Source: CAYMPW01 sp964392725
Lineage (GTDB): Archaea > Thermoplasmatota > Thermoplasmata > Methanomassiliicoccales > Methanomethylophilaceae
Reading direction: 5' to 3'
NCBI GenBank assembly: GCA_964392725.1
Contig: CAYMPW010000002.1
Location: forward strand, 19,520-83,519
DNA length: 64,000 nt
The position numbers were made by a program, and so were the translations under genes. Every line of letters starts with the position of its first letter. Position 1 is the stretch's first letter. Shown here one piece after another: positions 16,017 through 24,671 of this stretch. Under the pieces are notes generated by a model. That model was not told where the DNA came from and did not search any database. It saw only the letters and a program-made list of their open reading frames with translations.

Positions 16017-17555
16017 ATGGAAGTACAAAAAAGTCTATTATACAGGTTCAAGCCCCTGTCTGATAGACTCCCCTCAGTAAAACGTCCTGAAGGCCACGTG
16101 CACTTCAGAACGAAAATGCTGTGGGTCATTGTCATATTGGTCTTATATTTCATAATGACCAATGTGTATATCTATGGTCTTGACCAGGAAAAAACATTGG
16201 ACCTGTTCGCACAGTACAGGACAATCATGGCCGGAGCTTCCGGAACACTGCTGCAACTGGGAATTGCCCCGATTGTCACTGCATCAATTATCATGCAGTT
16301 GTTCGTCGGAGCAAAAATAATCAAATTGGACCTTACGAACCGCGATGACAAAGCTTGTTATCAGTCGGTTCTTAAGCTCCTCGTGATCGTAATGATCCTG
16401 TTCGAAGCGGTCCCCCAGGTATTCGGTTACCTGGTCCCTTCGGACACCTTCACTTCGATTATGGGTGATGCTGGAGCTAAATTGCTAATTATCTTCCAGC
16501 TGTTCGTAGGATCCTATATTGTCTTCCTTATGGATGAGGTCGTGTCCAAATGGGGTATCGGAAGCGGTATTTCATTGTTCATCGCGGCCGGTGTGTCGGA
16601 AGCATTGTTTACAGGTACCCTTAACTGGAACCCTATAGACTCTTCCGCAGCACTGAGTTACGCAAACCTCCCGGCAGGTACAATTCCTAAAGCATTGTAC
16701 ATCTTGTTCAATGCAAACGGATCTGAAATCTCCGGCGGTGGATACGAAACCATCTTAATGGGAGAACCTAACCCGTTGATAGCGCTAATCGGTACGCTGA
16801 TTATCTTCTTCATCGTGGCCTATTTAGAATCAAGCCGTATAGAGTTGCCCTTGTCTCACGGAAATGCCCGTGGTGCAAGAGGCCGCTACCCCATCAAGCT
16901 GATGTATGCAAGTAACATTCCAGTTATCTTGATGTCTGCCCTCTTGGCAAACGTCAGTATGATTGCACTCTTGTTGTACTCAAACGACGCCCTTAGCGGA
17001 ATCCCCTTCATCGGTGGAAATGCAGCTATCGGTTACTTTGAGCCCGGCAACACTGCAGCCGCTGGAGGTCTTGCATGGTACGTCTCCGCACCTCGCGGAT
17101 TGTCGTCTTGGCTATTGCCTATGATTGACCCCGCAACATACGGAGATGGACACAACGTAATACAGCATCTTGCTCATGTGGCGATTTACTTCACCATCAT
17201 GGTCCTCGGTTCAATCCTGTTCGCAAAGTTCTGGGTTGCAACCACAAACCTTGGTCCCGAAGCCGTCGCAAAGCAGATTCAGAAATCAGGAATGCAGATT
17301 CCCGGTTTCCGTCGTGATCCTCGCGTACTGAAACGTGTACTCGAAAGATATATCCCACCAATCACAGTACTATCTGGTGCTTTGGTCGGAGGCCTTGCTG
17401 CATTCGCAGATTTAGTCGGTACCACTGGTAACGCATCCGGTACAGGAGTGTTGCTTACAGTCGGTATCTTGATCCACTTCTACGAAGCAATGGGTCGCGA
17501 ACAGATGATGGAGATGAACCCTCTCATGAGAGGATTCTTCGGCGGAGGTGAATGA
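16017..17555 (+). CDS. secY: Protein translocase subunit SecY
   Basis: A 512-residue integral membrane protein forming the Sec61/SecY protein-conducting channel. The sequence shows about ten hydrophobic membrane spans, the plug region after the first (TLLQLGIAPIVTASIIMQ, near residues 78-95), and the cytoplasmic ribosome-binding loop with ESSRIELPLSHGNARGARGRYPIKLMYASNIPVI near 270-303. Its position downstream of uL15 is conserved across prokaryotes. SecE and SecG (Sec-beta) genes are elsewhere. The stop overlaps the following insertase gene by eight bases. Confidence 0.97.
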   Translation: MEVQKSLLYRFKPLSDRLPSVKRPEGHVHFRTKMLWVIVILVLYFIMTNVYIYGLDQEKTLDLFAQYRTIMAGASGTLLQLGIAPIVTASIIMQLFVGAKIIKLDLTNRDDKACYQSVLKLLVIVMILFEAVPQVFGYLVPSDTFTSIMGDAGAKLLIIFQLFVGSYIVFLMDEVVSKWGIGSGISLFIAAGVSEALFTGTLNWNPIDSSAALSYANLPAGTIPKALYILFNANGSEISGGGYETILMGEPNPLIALIGTLIIFFIVAYLESSRIELPLSHGNARGARGRYPIKLMYASNIPVILMSALLANVSMIALLLYSNDALSGIPFIGGNAAIGYFEPGNTAAAGGLAWYVSAPRGLSSWLLPMIDPATYGDGHNVIQHLAHVAIYFTIMVLGSILFAKFWVATTNLGPEAVAKQIQKSGMQIPGFRRDPRVLKRVLERYIPPITVLSGALVGGLAAFADLVGTTGNASGTGVLLTVGILIHFYEAMGREQMMEMNPLMRGFFGGGE

Positions 17556-18234
17556 GTTGGCAGGACCGGCTCCCCCTGATATGTCTGAGATGCCTCAGAT
17601 GCCGAAAGGCGTACTGATGGGTATGCTCATCTCCATGGCAGTAATGTTGCTAGTCGTGAGTTTCAGGGACCAGGTCGGTGCCGCTTTAAACTTCGTCTTT
17701 GAGCCGTTGATCGGGTTCGGGGGTCAATACCCCGTTCCCACGCTCATGATCGCAGGTCTCATCATGATTGGTCTCAGCACTGTGTTGAGAACATTCATGA
17801 CCGACGCAATCAGCATGGCTAAAAACCAGCAGATTCAGTCGGATTTCAACAGAGAAATGCGTCAGGCAAGAATCGACAACAATCTCTACAAGATGAAGAA
17901 ACTCTCTGAACAGCAGCCAAAGATGATGGCCGCAAGCATGGAATCAAGTACGTCGCAGATGAAAATCATGCCCGTAACCATGATTGTGATCACACCTATT
18001 TACGCATGGGTATACTACTTCCTTGATGTCAGTGATACAGTTACCAACACAATAATCAATGTGCCTTGGTCACCTGTTGATTTACTGGGAGTTACAGTGT
18101 TGCCCCACTGGATTTTGGTCTACACATTGATCAGTATCCCAATAGGACAACTCCTTAACAAAGTCATCAAGTACTATATCTTCAAGAAACGTCTCGCAGA
18201 AATCGAGATGGAAGGCAGTGCTGAGGTTGCATGA
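17548..18234 (+). CDS. EMC3/TMCO1-type membrane protein insertase (DUF106)
   Basis: A 228-residue membrane protein of the archaeal DUF106 group, related to YidC/Oxa1, eukaryotic EMC3, TMCO1 and GET1, which help transmembrane helices enter the bilayer. Three hydrophobic spans are visible: one near residue 30, one or two around 60-75, and a C-terminal pair after a charged cytoplasmic coiled coil (MREMRQARIDNNLYKMKKLSEQ-like, about residues 107-135). The gene overlaps secY, a linkage kept widely in archaea and consistent with joint action. The start codon is TTG-like/GTG in the overlap region at 17548, with the Gly-Gly-rich ggaggtg ahead of it. Confidence 0.88.
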   Translation: MNELAGPAPPDMSEMPQMPKGVLMGMLISMAVMLLVVSFRDQVGAALNFVFEPLIGFGGQYPVPTLMIAGLIMIGLSTVLRTFMTDAISMAKNQQIQSDFNREMRQARIDNNLYKMKKLSEQQPKMMAASMESSTSQMKIMPVTMIVITPIYAWVYYFLDVSDTVTNTIINVPWSPVDLLGVTVLPHWILVYTLISIPIGQLLNKVIKYYIFKKRLAEIEMEGSAEVA

Positions 18235-18767
18235 GGATAACAATTAGCGGACCACCCGGTTCCGGGAAAACAACCGCCTGCAACGGGCTTGCGGAAGCAT
18301 TGGATCTGAACGCTATCGTGTTCGGAAAGATCTTCCGTGAGCTCGCTGCAGAAAAAGGTTTAACTTTAGCCGAATTTGGAAGTTTGGCTGAAAAAGATAA
18401 ATCAATCGATGAATTCATCGATTCCAAAATTTTAGAAATAGCGAGAGCAAACGAGAATATCATTCTCGAATCACGTTTGTCCGCATACATGCTTTCAAAG
18501 AACAATATTCCAGCATTCAAGATTTATCTCAATGCAAGTTCCGATGTGCGTGTTGCCCGTGTAGGCGTACGCGAAGGAGAAACTGTGGAAGAAGCTCTTA
18601 AGAAAACCGTGGAACGCCAAGCATCCGAAGCAAAACGCTATATGATGTACTACGGTATTGATGTTAACGATTTGAGTGTTTACGATTTAATCGTTGATAC
18701 AGACAATCTTACGCCGGAAGAAGTTCTGTCCGAGATTTTAAAAGCCGTAGAGGGACAAAAGTGTTAA
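18231..18767 (+). CDS. cmk: Cytidylate kinase, archaeal type
   Basis: A 178-residue P-loop kinase that phosphorylates CMP/dCMP. Walker A GPPGSGKTT is at residues 7-15; the NMP-binding part has VFGKIFRELAAEKGLTLAEFG, and the lid shows the conserved VRVARVGVREGE pattern. Archaeal Cmk is shorter than bacterial Cmk and is often encoded between the ribosomal operon and cbf5, as here. The ATG overlaps the previous stop by four bases. Confidence 0.92.
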   Translation: MRITISGPPGSGKTTACNGLAEALDLNAIVFGKIFRELAAEKGLTLAEFGSLAEKDKSIDEFIDSKILEIARANENIILESRLSAYMLSKNNIPAFKIYLNASSDVRVARVGVREGETVEEALKKTVERQASEAKRYMMYYGIDVNDLSVYDLIVDTDNLTPEEVLSEILKAVEGQKC

Positions 18768-19753
18768 TTAAGGATAAAGATGCAATCCACGACAGGTGGG
18801 GAAAGAAACCTTCCGACCGCACAGTAGGTGAATTGCTGAAAGCAGGTGTTGTTGCTTTAGACAAGACCTCAGGTCCTACATCACACCAAGTTACCGCTTG
18901 GGCCAAGAAAGCTTTACACACGGACAAAATGGGACATGGCGGAACTTTAGATCCGTATGTCAGCGGAGTTTTACCTTTGTGTTTGGGCAGAGCCGTTCGT
19001 TTAACTGATTTGGTCTTATCTTCCGATAAAGAATACATTTGTGTGATGAGACTTCACGCAGATCGTTCCGAAGAAAAAATCAAAAAAGTTATGTTCAACT
19101 TCTTAGGAAAAATTTATCAGATTCCTCCGGTGAGGTCATCGGTAAAAAGACAGTTGAGAATCCGTACGATTAAAGATTTGGAGATTCTCGAAATCAAAGG
19201 ACGTGACATCTTATTCAGAGTTTCCTGTGATGCTGGAACATACATCAGAACATTGTGCGTTGATGTTGGTGAAGCATTGGGTTGCGGAGCTAATATGATT
19301 GAATTACGTCGTTCACGTTCCGGATTAATGTTGGAAAAGGATGCGGCAACACTTCATGATTTAACCGATGCGTATGTGTTTTGGCAACAGAACGGACGCG
19401 AAGAATGGTTGAGAAGTTTGTTGATGCCCATGGAAATTCTTGTGGATCCTTTGCCAAAGATTATCGTTAAGGCAACCGCGGTAGACGCAATATGTCACGG
19501 TTCGGATTTGAACATCAAGGGAATACACATGATCGACGAAGATATTCGTAAGAATGCATTGGTCGCTTTGATGACATACAGTGGAGAATTAATCGCAATC
19601 GGAAAGATGACAATGTCTACCGATAAAATCATGGCAACATCTCAGGGTAAAGCCGTGAATGTAGAACGCGTTCTCATGGAAAAGGGACATTACCCAAGAA
19701 TGTGGAAACAGTCTACCGATTTGGATCTTCCAGATGCAGATTCAATCGCATGA
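18761..19753 (+). CDS. tRNA/rRNA pseudouridine synthase Cbf5 (TruB family)
   Basis: A 330-residue archaeal dyskerin homologue, the catalytic subunit of H/ACA ribonucleoproteins that convert guided uridines to pseudouridine; it also can make pseudouridine 55 in tRNA without a guide. The catalytic Asp64 is in GHGGTLDPYVSG, and a PUA RNA-binding domain occupies roughly residues 235-315. The start is GTG at 18761, overlapping cmk by seven bases. Partner genes (Gar1, Nop10, L7Ae) are not in the window. It is the last gene of the long operon. Confidence 0.94.
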   Translation: MLIKDKDAIHDRWGKKPSDRTVGELLKAGVVALDKTSGPTSHQVTAWAKKALHTDKMGHGGTLDPYVSGVLPLCLGRAVRLTDLVLSSDKEYICVMRLHADRSEEKIKKVMFNFLGKIYQIPPVRSSVKRQLRIRTIKDLEILEIKGRDILFRVSCDAGTYIRTLCVDVGEALGCGANMIELRRSRSGLMLEKDAATLHDLTDAYVFWQQNGREEWLRSLLMPMEILVDPLPKIIVKATAVDAICHGSDLNIKGIHMIDEDIRKNALVALMTYSGELIAIGKMTMSTDKIMATSQGKAVNVERVLMEKGHYPRMWKQSTDLDLPDADSIA

Positions 19754-19820
19754 GTTTTTTTTGAATTTGGATTTACCAAAACCCCATTAGATTTATCATG
19801 CTCTTCTGCATTCAAGAATT

Positions 19821-20159
19821 ATGTTTGGCAGACCAACCGAAGTTCTTCCCGAGACAAAAATACTCGTAGGGGAACTTGATTATACAGCACCCGGATGTTA
19901 TCGTAACGTTGAACCCCTGCCCTTTAACGTTAAACCAAATCAATTCATCACAGTAAGATGCACATCTGACAATCCTGTCGATGTAGTCGTAGCAAATCAC
20001 GATGGATCTACGGCAACTTTCAAAACAAATCAAACCGACTTGACACTTGGTCCGGTGCCCACGGAAAACAACAAAGATATGGCCGTAATTCTCGGAGTAT
20101 TTCCTGGAGACAAATCAAACGTCACAATATCCGTAACGATGTCAAAAAAGAAAGAATAA
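19821..20159 (+). CDS. Hypothetical protein, beta-rich, 112 residues
   Basis: I do not recognise this protein. It has no signal peptide or membrane span, alternating hydrophobic residues suggestive of a small beta sandwich (FITVRCTSDNPVDVVVANHDG; AVILGVFPGDKSNVTISVTM), and a basic C-terminal tail. The layout loosely recalls cytoplasmic GOLD-like or CARDB-like domains but without a decisive motif. It is preceded by its own 67-base intergenic space and followed by a bidirectional terminator, so it is a single-gene unit. Confidence 0.65.
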   Translation: MFGRPTEVLPETKILVGELDYTAPGCYRNVEPLPFNVKPNQFITVRCTSDNPVDVVVANHDGSTATFKTNQTDLTLGPVPTENNKDMAVILGVFPGDKSNVTISVTMSKKKE

Positions 20160-20179
20160 GTTCCGGATTTCTCCGGAAC
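20160..20179. terminator. Bidirectional hairpin terminator
   Basis: A perfect 8-base-pair inverted repeat, gttccgga / tccggaac, around a tttc loop lies exactly between two convergent genes (stops at 20159 and 20185). It can act on both strands. Confidence 0.6.
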
Positions 20180-20184
20180 TCTGT

Positions 20185-20613
20185 TCAAAGCAAACTGTCG
20201 TTCATACGACCGGGGCCGGTAATACTCTCCAGAATTGGCATGAATATAGCGCCGGATGAGAAACCTTCTGTTTTGTTGATACCCAACAGTTCAGGTTCAT
20301 CTACGTTTGTGAAGATAATTTTGTATCTCTGTTCCGTATTTTCAATTGTAAGATAGGGTTGTTCGTATGCTTTTGCAACATCCAATGTTACATCTGCCAT
20401 GAACTGAATATCTTCAGGAGTCATATCCTTAGGAAGTTTCACAAAAAATGTGTGTTCTTCCGTGGTTCCGTTCATCATATACAGAATTTCATTGGGTTCC
20501 ATGAGCTCTTTGAATTTCTCTTTTCTTTCGTCGTCGGCAAGTTCGATAACTCTCTGTTTCCAAACTTCTCCGAGTTCCACGTACAATGCGTCTTTGCCGA
20601 GGATGTTCCACAT
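20185..20613 (-). CDS. Hypothetical protein, 142 residues
   Basis: An acidic soluble protein with no family that I recognise. The N-terminal part is a predicted helix with many charges (VWKQRVIELADDERKEKFKEL-like), the middle has alternating strands and helices, and there are no Cys or metal motifs. It is transcribed away from the tryptophanyl-tRNA synthetase gene, with about 94 bases between the two starts holding both promoters. Confidence 0.65.
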   Translation of the reverse strand: MWNILGKDALYVELGEVWKQRVIELADDERKEKFKELMEPNEILYMMNGTTEEHTFFVKLPKDMTPEDIQFMADVTLDVAKAYEQPYLTIENTEQRYKIIFTNVDEPELLGINKTEGFSSGAIFMPILESITGPGRMNDSLL

Positions 20614-20667
20614 ACCATGGTTATCTGCGGTTCAATAGATAAGGGATTCTATCAAAACATTCAAAAC

Positions 20668-20678
20668 TTTAAAAGGGA
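20668..20678 (+). promoter_or_regulatory. TATA box for tryptophanyl-tRNA synthetase
   Basis: The element actttaaaagg lies 30-40 bases before the ATG at 20708. This supports that ATG over the in-frame GTG at 20681, which would fall upstream of the expected transcription start. Confidence 0.5.
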
Positions 20679-20707
20679 AGGTGTCATTCCGTGTATTCGG
20701 TATATGC

Positions 20708-21829
20708 ATGGAAGATGAATTCAAAGTAACGCCATGGGAAGTAACGGGGGACATCGATTACGATCTTCTTCAGAAAAAATTCGGTACATCACCTATAGAC
20801 GAAGCTCTCATAGCCAGAATTTCCAAGCACGGTGATATTCACCCCATGCTCCGTCGCGGTATTTTCTACTCGCACAGAGATTTCAATCTTCTTTTGGATG
20901 AATACGAGAAAGGAAACAAATTCACTTTGTATACAGGTCGCGGACCTTCGGGAGATACCCACTTGGGACACATGATGCCCTGGTTCTTCAACAAATGGAT
21001 TCAGGATACTTTCAAAGTTCCGATGCTTTTTCAGATGACCGATGATGAAAAATTCCTGTTCAAGGATTTGACTCTTCACGACACAAGGAACATGGCATAT
21101 GAGAATGCCTTGGATTTCATCGCATTAGGATTCGATCCTGACAATACCAAAATCATATTGAACACCGAAAATGTCGATAAATTATATCCAATTGCATTGA
21201 AAGTTGCCAAGAAAGTTACTTTCTCCACTGCAAAAGCAGTGTTTGGATTCGATAATTCTACAAACATCGGTGCAATTTACTACACTTCAATGCAATCCGT
21301 ACCTGCATTCCTTCCATCCGAAATGGCAGGTAAACAGGTTCCCTGTTTGATTCCCTGCGGAATCGATCAGGACCCCCACTTCAGAGTTACGAGGGATGTC
21401 GCTCCCGGTTTGGGTTATCCAAAACCTTCGATGTTGTACTGTAAAATGTTCCCCGGTCTTTCAGGTGGAGATAAGATGTCTTCATCCGATGAAAACGCAA
21501 CAATTTTTACAACCGATTCGGCAAAAGCGGTTAAGAAGAAAGTTGGCAGAGCATTCACGGGCGGATGTCCCACAGTGGAAGAACAGAGAGAAAAGGGCGG
21601 AAATCCCGATATCTGTGCAGTCTACAAATACAATTACTGCATGTTTGAAAAAGACGATGCCAAGCTCGAAGAGATGGCATGTAAATGTCGCAACGGAGAA
21701 ATCCTGTGCGGCGAGTGTAAAATGGCACTCACTGATAAAATCAATGTATTCCTGGAAAACCACCAGGCTAAGAGAGAAGAAGCAAAAGATATCATCGATT
21801 CGATGTCTTTTGATGGATTCAAATGGTAA
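20708..21829 (+). CDS. trpS: Tryptophanyl-tRNA synthetase
   Basis: A 373-residue class I aminoacyl-tRNA synthetase of the archaeal/eukaryotic TrpRS type that charges tRNA-Trp. It starts with the family pattern DEFKVTPWEVTGDIDYDLL; the HIGH motif is HLGH at residues 85-88 (preceded by RGPSGDT) and the second signature is KMSSS at 256-260. Four closely spaced Cys near the C-terminus (CKCRNGEILCGECK) are also present. The open frame extends to a GTG at 20681, but promoter position and homology favour 20708. pheS follows 19 bases later. Confidence 0.95.
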   Translation: MEDEFKVTPWEVTGDIDYDLLQKKFGTSPIDEALIARISKHGDIHPMLRRGIFYSHRDFNLLLDEYEKGNKFTLYTGRGPSGDTHLGHMMPWFFNKWIQDTFKVPMLFQMTDDEKFLFKDLTLHDTRNMAYENALDFIALGFDPDNTKIILNTENVDKLYPIALKVAKKVTFSTAKAVFGFDNSTNIGAIYYTSMQSVPAFLPSEMAGKQVPCLIPCGIDQDPHFRVTRDVAPGLGYPKPSMLYCKMFPGLSGGDKMSSSDENATIFTTDSAKAVKKKVGRAFTGGCPTVEEQREKGGNPDICAVYKYNYCMFEKDDAKLEEMACKCRNGEILCGECKMALTDKINVFLENHQAKREEAKDIIDSMSFDGFKW

Positions 21830-21848
21830 TATTCACAGAGGCGAATAA

Positions 21849-23369
21849 ATGGAAATGTCTGAAATCCTTGAAGGACTGAGCCACAACGAAAAAAGACTCC
21901 TTTTGGCATTGGATGCCGTCGGAGGAAACAGCACACCCGCAGATTTGATAGCCGCAGGTAAATTTGAGTTGGAAGTAGAGATCATGGGATCCGCTTCCTG
22001 GCTCTCTACAAAAGGTCTTGCCGAAATTTCCGAAGACGTTTCAAAATTCTTTGTTGTTTCAGATCCAAAATCAATTGAGTCAGGATTGCCTGAAAGACGT
22101 GCAATCGTTGCGATAAACGAAGCAGGCGGTTCTATGGAGCTTTCGGCTCTCGGTGATGCTTTACCAAACGGTGAAGATAAGATCGCGGTCGGTTGGCTTA
22201 AACGCAAAGGTCTTGCGGACATCGTTAAAGACGGCGACAGTAAAACTTTGATTCTTACCGATAAAGGAAAACAGATGCTTTCCGAGAAAATGCCCGATGA
22301 AGTTCTTTTGGAAAAGATGTTGGTTGCAGCACTTCCCGAAGCGGAAGCGGATGCTGCAGTGATAAAAGATCTCAAAGGACGTCAGGGTATGATTCAGGAA
22401 GAAGTCATAACCAAGAGGGCAGTATCTCTGACTCCCGAAGGAGTTGAAGCCGCACGCTCCGGTATTGAACTTCGCGATGAGATTACAGATATTACAGACA
22501 GAATCATTCAAAGCGGAAAATGGAAAGATGCAGATTTCAGAAAATATGATGTTCAGACTTTTGCACCTGAAATGATTCCCGCAAAAAGAAATCCTCTTTC
22601 CCGCTTGGGTGCGGAAATCAGGAAACTTTTCACAGAAATGGGATTCACCGAAGTGGATGAAGAATATGTTCAGCCCGCATTCTGGAATCTTGATGTTCTG
22701 TTCACACCTCAGGATCACCCCGCAAGGGATCTTCAGGATACATTCTATCTCGACAGTCCTTCACGCATCCCGATCGATGATGAAGAATTGATTGAGAAAG
22801 TAAAGAACATTCACGAGAACGGCGGAGACACCGGCTCTACGGGATGGGGGGGTGAATGGTCCAGAGACAAAGCGGAATCCGCTTTGCTTAGAACCCACAC
22901 AACCGTTAACACAATCCGTTATGTGTCCCAGCATCCAAATCCGCCCGTCAAAGTTTTCTCGCTTTCAAGAATTTTCAGAAAAGAATCCATCGATTCCACA
23001 CACCTTCCCGAGTTTACTCAGATTGAAGGAATCATAATCGATGAGAATGGAAATTTCGATATGTTGATTTCCATCATCAAAGAATTCTACGCACGTATGG
23101 GATTCGATCAAATCAGAATCAGACCCGCATATTTCCCTTACACCGAACCATCTCTTGAATTGGAAGTTTTCTTCCACGGTAAATGGATGGAATTGGGAGG
23201 GGCAGGAATATTCAGGCCTGAAGTTGTATCGCCTTTCGGTGTAGAATATCCTGTTCTCGCATGGGGATTCGGATTTGAAAGATTGGCTATGCTGAAATGG
23301 GATATCAAAGACATTCGTGATTTATATATCTCGGATATCGATGATCTCAAACACAATACTATTTTGTGA
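21849..23369 (+). CDS. pheS: Phenylalanyl-tRNA synthetase alpha subunit
   Basis: A 506-residue class II synthetase subunit; with PheT it forms the heterotetramer that charges tRNA-Phe. The N-terminal 230 residues hold the winged-helix repeats usual in archaeal and eukaryotic PheS. The catalytic core includes the motif 2 region FRKESIDSTHLPEFTQIEGIIIDE and the motif 3 block PVLAWGFGFERLAML near the C-terminus. PheT is not adjacent: the next gene is on the other strand and unrelated, so the two subunits are separated in this genome. Confidence 0.95.
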   Translation: MEMSEILEGLSHNEKRLLLALDAVGGNSTPADLIAAGKFELEVEIMGSASWLSTKGLAEISEDVSKFFVVSDPKSIESGLPERRAIVAINEAGGSMELSALGDALPNGEDKIAVGWLKRKGLADIVKDGDSKTLILTDKGKQMLSEKMPDEVLLEKMLVAALPEAEADAAVIKDLKGRQGMIQEEVITKRAVSLTPEGVEAARSGIELRDEITDITDRIIQSGKWKDADFRKYDVQTFAPEMIPAKRNPLSRLGAEIRKLFTEMGFTEVDEEYVQPAFWNLDVLFTPQDHPARDLQDTFYLDSPSRIPIDDEELIEKVKNIHENGGDTGSTGWGGEWSRDKAESALLRTHTTVNTIRYVSQHPNPPVKVFSLSRIFRKESIDSTHLPEFTQIEGIIIDENGNFDMLISIIKEFYARMGFDQIRIRPAYFPYTEPSLELEVFFHGKWMELGGAGIFRPEVVSPFGVEYPVLAWGFGFERLAMLKWDIKDIRDLYISDIDDLKHNTIL

Positions 23370-24593
23370 TCAGCAAAATCCTTCTGGGTCTTTTCCTTTG
23401 GAAATTCCATCCAGAAGCAAATCTATTCTTTCCTGCTCCCTGCGGGGAGCATGGATTCTTGATTTTGATAAAAGTTTTACAGCATCATCGATATCGCCGT
23501 TACGATATTTGATTTCAGCTTTTCTAATCAGAACTTGATGCAAACCATCTGTTTTTCCTTCTGAAATTATTAGGGATTCGGTTTCTTTCAATATCTTTTC
23601 GGATTCTTCAAATCTGTTTAGAGCAAACAATGCTTTTGCCAAGCGTAGTTTGTTTTGAGGTGAAGACTGTTCTAAAGATTCTGCTATTTCTAACGCTTTT
23701 TCATAATTTTCTTTTTGAATTTCCAAATCAACTAAAAACATGTCAGCTTTTTCCGAATCATATTCTCTTAGAAGTGATATCTTTTGTTCCGCTACTTCTG
23801 TATCCAAAACATCCAATGCGATTTCTACCGAGATAGGATAGATTTCTTTTGCGTATTTTTGTGGAACATCAATTAATTTGGAAACAATCTCGTTCAGATC
23901 ATCATTGGTATTCGCCCAAAAATCATCCTTTTTACGAAGAAGGAGTTTGCATGCTTCAATGCGTCTTCCTGCATGAACATAGTGATACAAAAGTTCCTGA
24001 TCTTCTTTGTTTTGTTCCAACCAATAGTCTGCAGCCTTGCTGTGCCAGTCTTTGATTTTTTCAGGTTCGGCATTTTTAAGATAATTTTCTTTTACAACAT
24101 CAGCTAGAGTTATGTATCCATTTACGGGATCAAAAGGAACAACAGGCAATCTTGTCGGAGGCAAATCATTGCGGTGAATTGGAACTCTCAGAACAGATGC
24201 AATTCCCAGTGCTTCTTTTGCATCAGGTTCCAAAGAATCGATTAAAACTTCTGGGTCACATTTTTTCAAATCAAGTAATGATTCAAAATCCACACCCTCA
24301 TCTTTTAAATGGTTTTTCAGTTCATTCGCAGTATTTTTTCCAATAGGTGTTAGGAAAAAAGCTTTTCTTTTACAACTTCTGCTTCCACGGATCTGACATT
24401 GATGTTCTTCCACCCTGTCTAGTTCACGAAGTTTCTTCAATTCAATCGAAGCATGAGCACGCGATATTCTCACAGACGTTGCAATGCCATCCTGAGTTAA
24501 ATCCCAAGGAAGATCATAGATTTGTGTGCTGTCTATTTTTTCATATCTGCTTAGATGTAATAGTATTTTTGATCCGATGGTTATCTGTTCCAT
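23370..24593 (-). CDS. Winged-helix plus TPR-like regulatory protein
   Basis: A 407-residue protein with an N-terminal winged-helix DNA-binding domain (about residues 1-95: the helix TQDGIATSVRISRAHASIELKKL then a wing, CKRKAFFLTPIGKNTANEL) and a C-terminal half of TPR-like helical repeats (ENYEKALEIAESLEQSSPQNKLRLAKALFALNRFEESEKIL and a second copy around 345-390). Related archaeal proteins often carry a STAND-type NTPase between these parts; here I see no Walker A motif, so the ATPase is missing. The target is unknown. An inverted repeat lies just upstream of its start. Confidence 0.72.
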   Translation of the reverse strand: MEQITIGSKILLHLSRYEKIDSTQIYDLPWDLTQDGIATSVRISRAHASIELKKLRELDRVEEHQCQIRGSRSCKRKAFFLTPIGKNTANELKNHLKDEGVDFESLLDLKKCDPEVLIDSLEPDAKEALGIASVLRVPIHRNDLPPTRLPVVPFDPVNGYITLADVVKENYLKNAEPEKIKDWHSKAADYWLEQNKEDQELLYHYVHAGRRIEACKLLLRKKDDFWANTNDDLNEIVSKLIDVPQKYAKEIYPISVEIALDVLDTEVAEQKISLLREYDSEKADMFLVDLEIQKENYEKALEIAESLEQSSPQNKLRLAKALFALNRFEESEKILKETESLIISEGKTDGLHQVLIRKAEIKYRNGDIDDAVKLLSKSRIHAPRREQERIDLLLDGISKGKDPEGFC

Positions 24594-24609
24594 TCCTACA
24601 CCTGAAATA

Positions 24610-24627
24610 ATAACGTTAAAATGTTAT
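24610..24627. promoter_or_regulatory. Imperfect palindrome, possible operator
   Basis: The half-sites ataacgtt and aatgttat, separated by two bases, form an inverted repeat with one mismatch. It lies 17-34 bases upstream of the start of the winged-helix/TPR gene and just ahead of the TATA box of the divergent deacylase gene. Autoregulation by the winged-helix protein would be a natural reading but is only inferred. Confidence 0.35.
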
Positions 24628-24639
24628 ATTAATCTGGTG

Positions 24640-24647
24640 TTTTAAAT
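24640..24647 (+). promoter_or_regulatory. TATA box for D-aminoacyl-tRNA deacylase
   Basis: The sequence ttttaaat is 25-32 bases before the ATG at 24672, the spacing expected for a leaderless transcript. Confidence 0.55.
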
Positions 24648-24671
24648 ACGCCTTTTCTATACTCAAAAAAC

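Noticed and set aside
15218..16162. A 314-codon minus-strand frame across uL30, uL15 and secY
   Set aside because: It covers three certain ribosomal/translocase genes in antisense and has the composition of a shadow frame.
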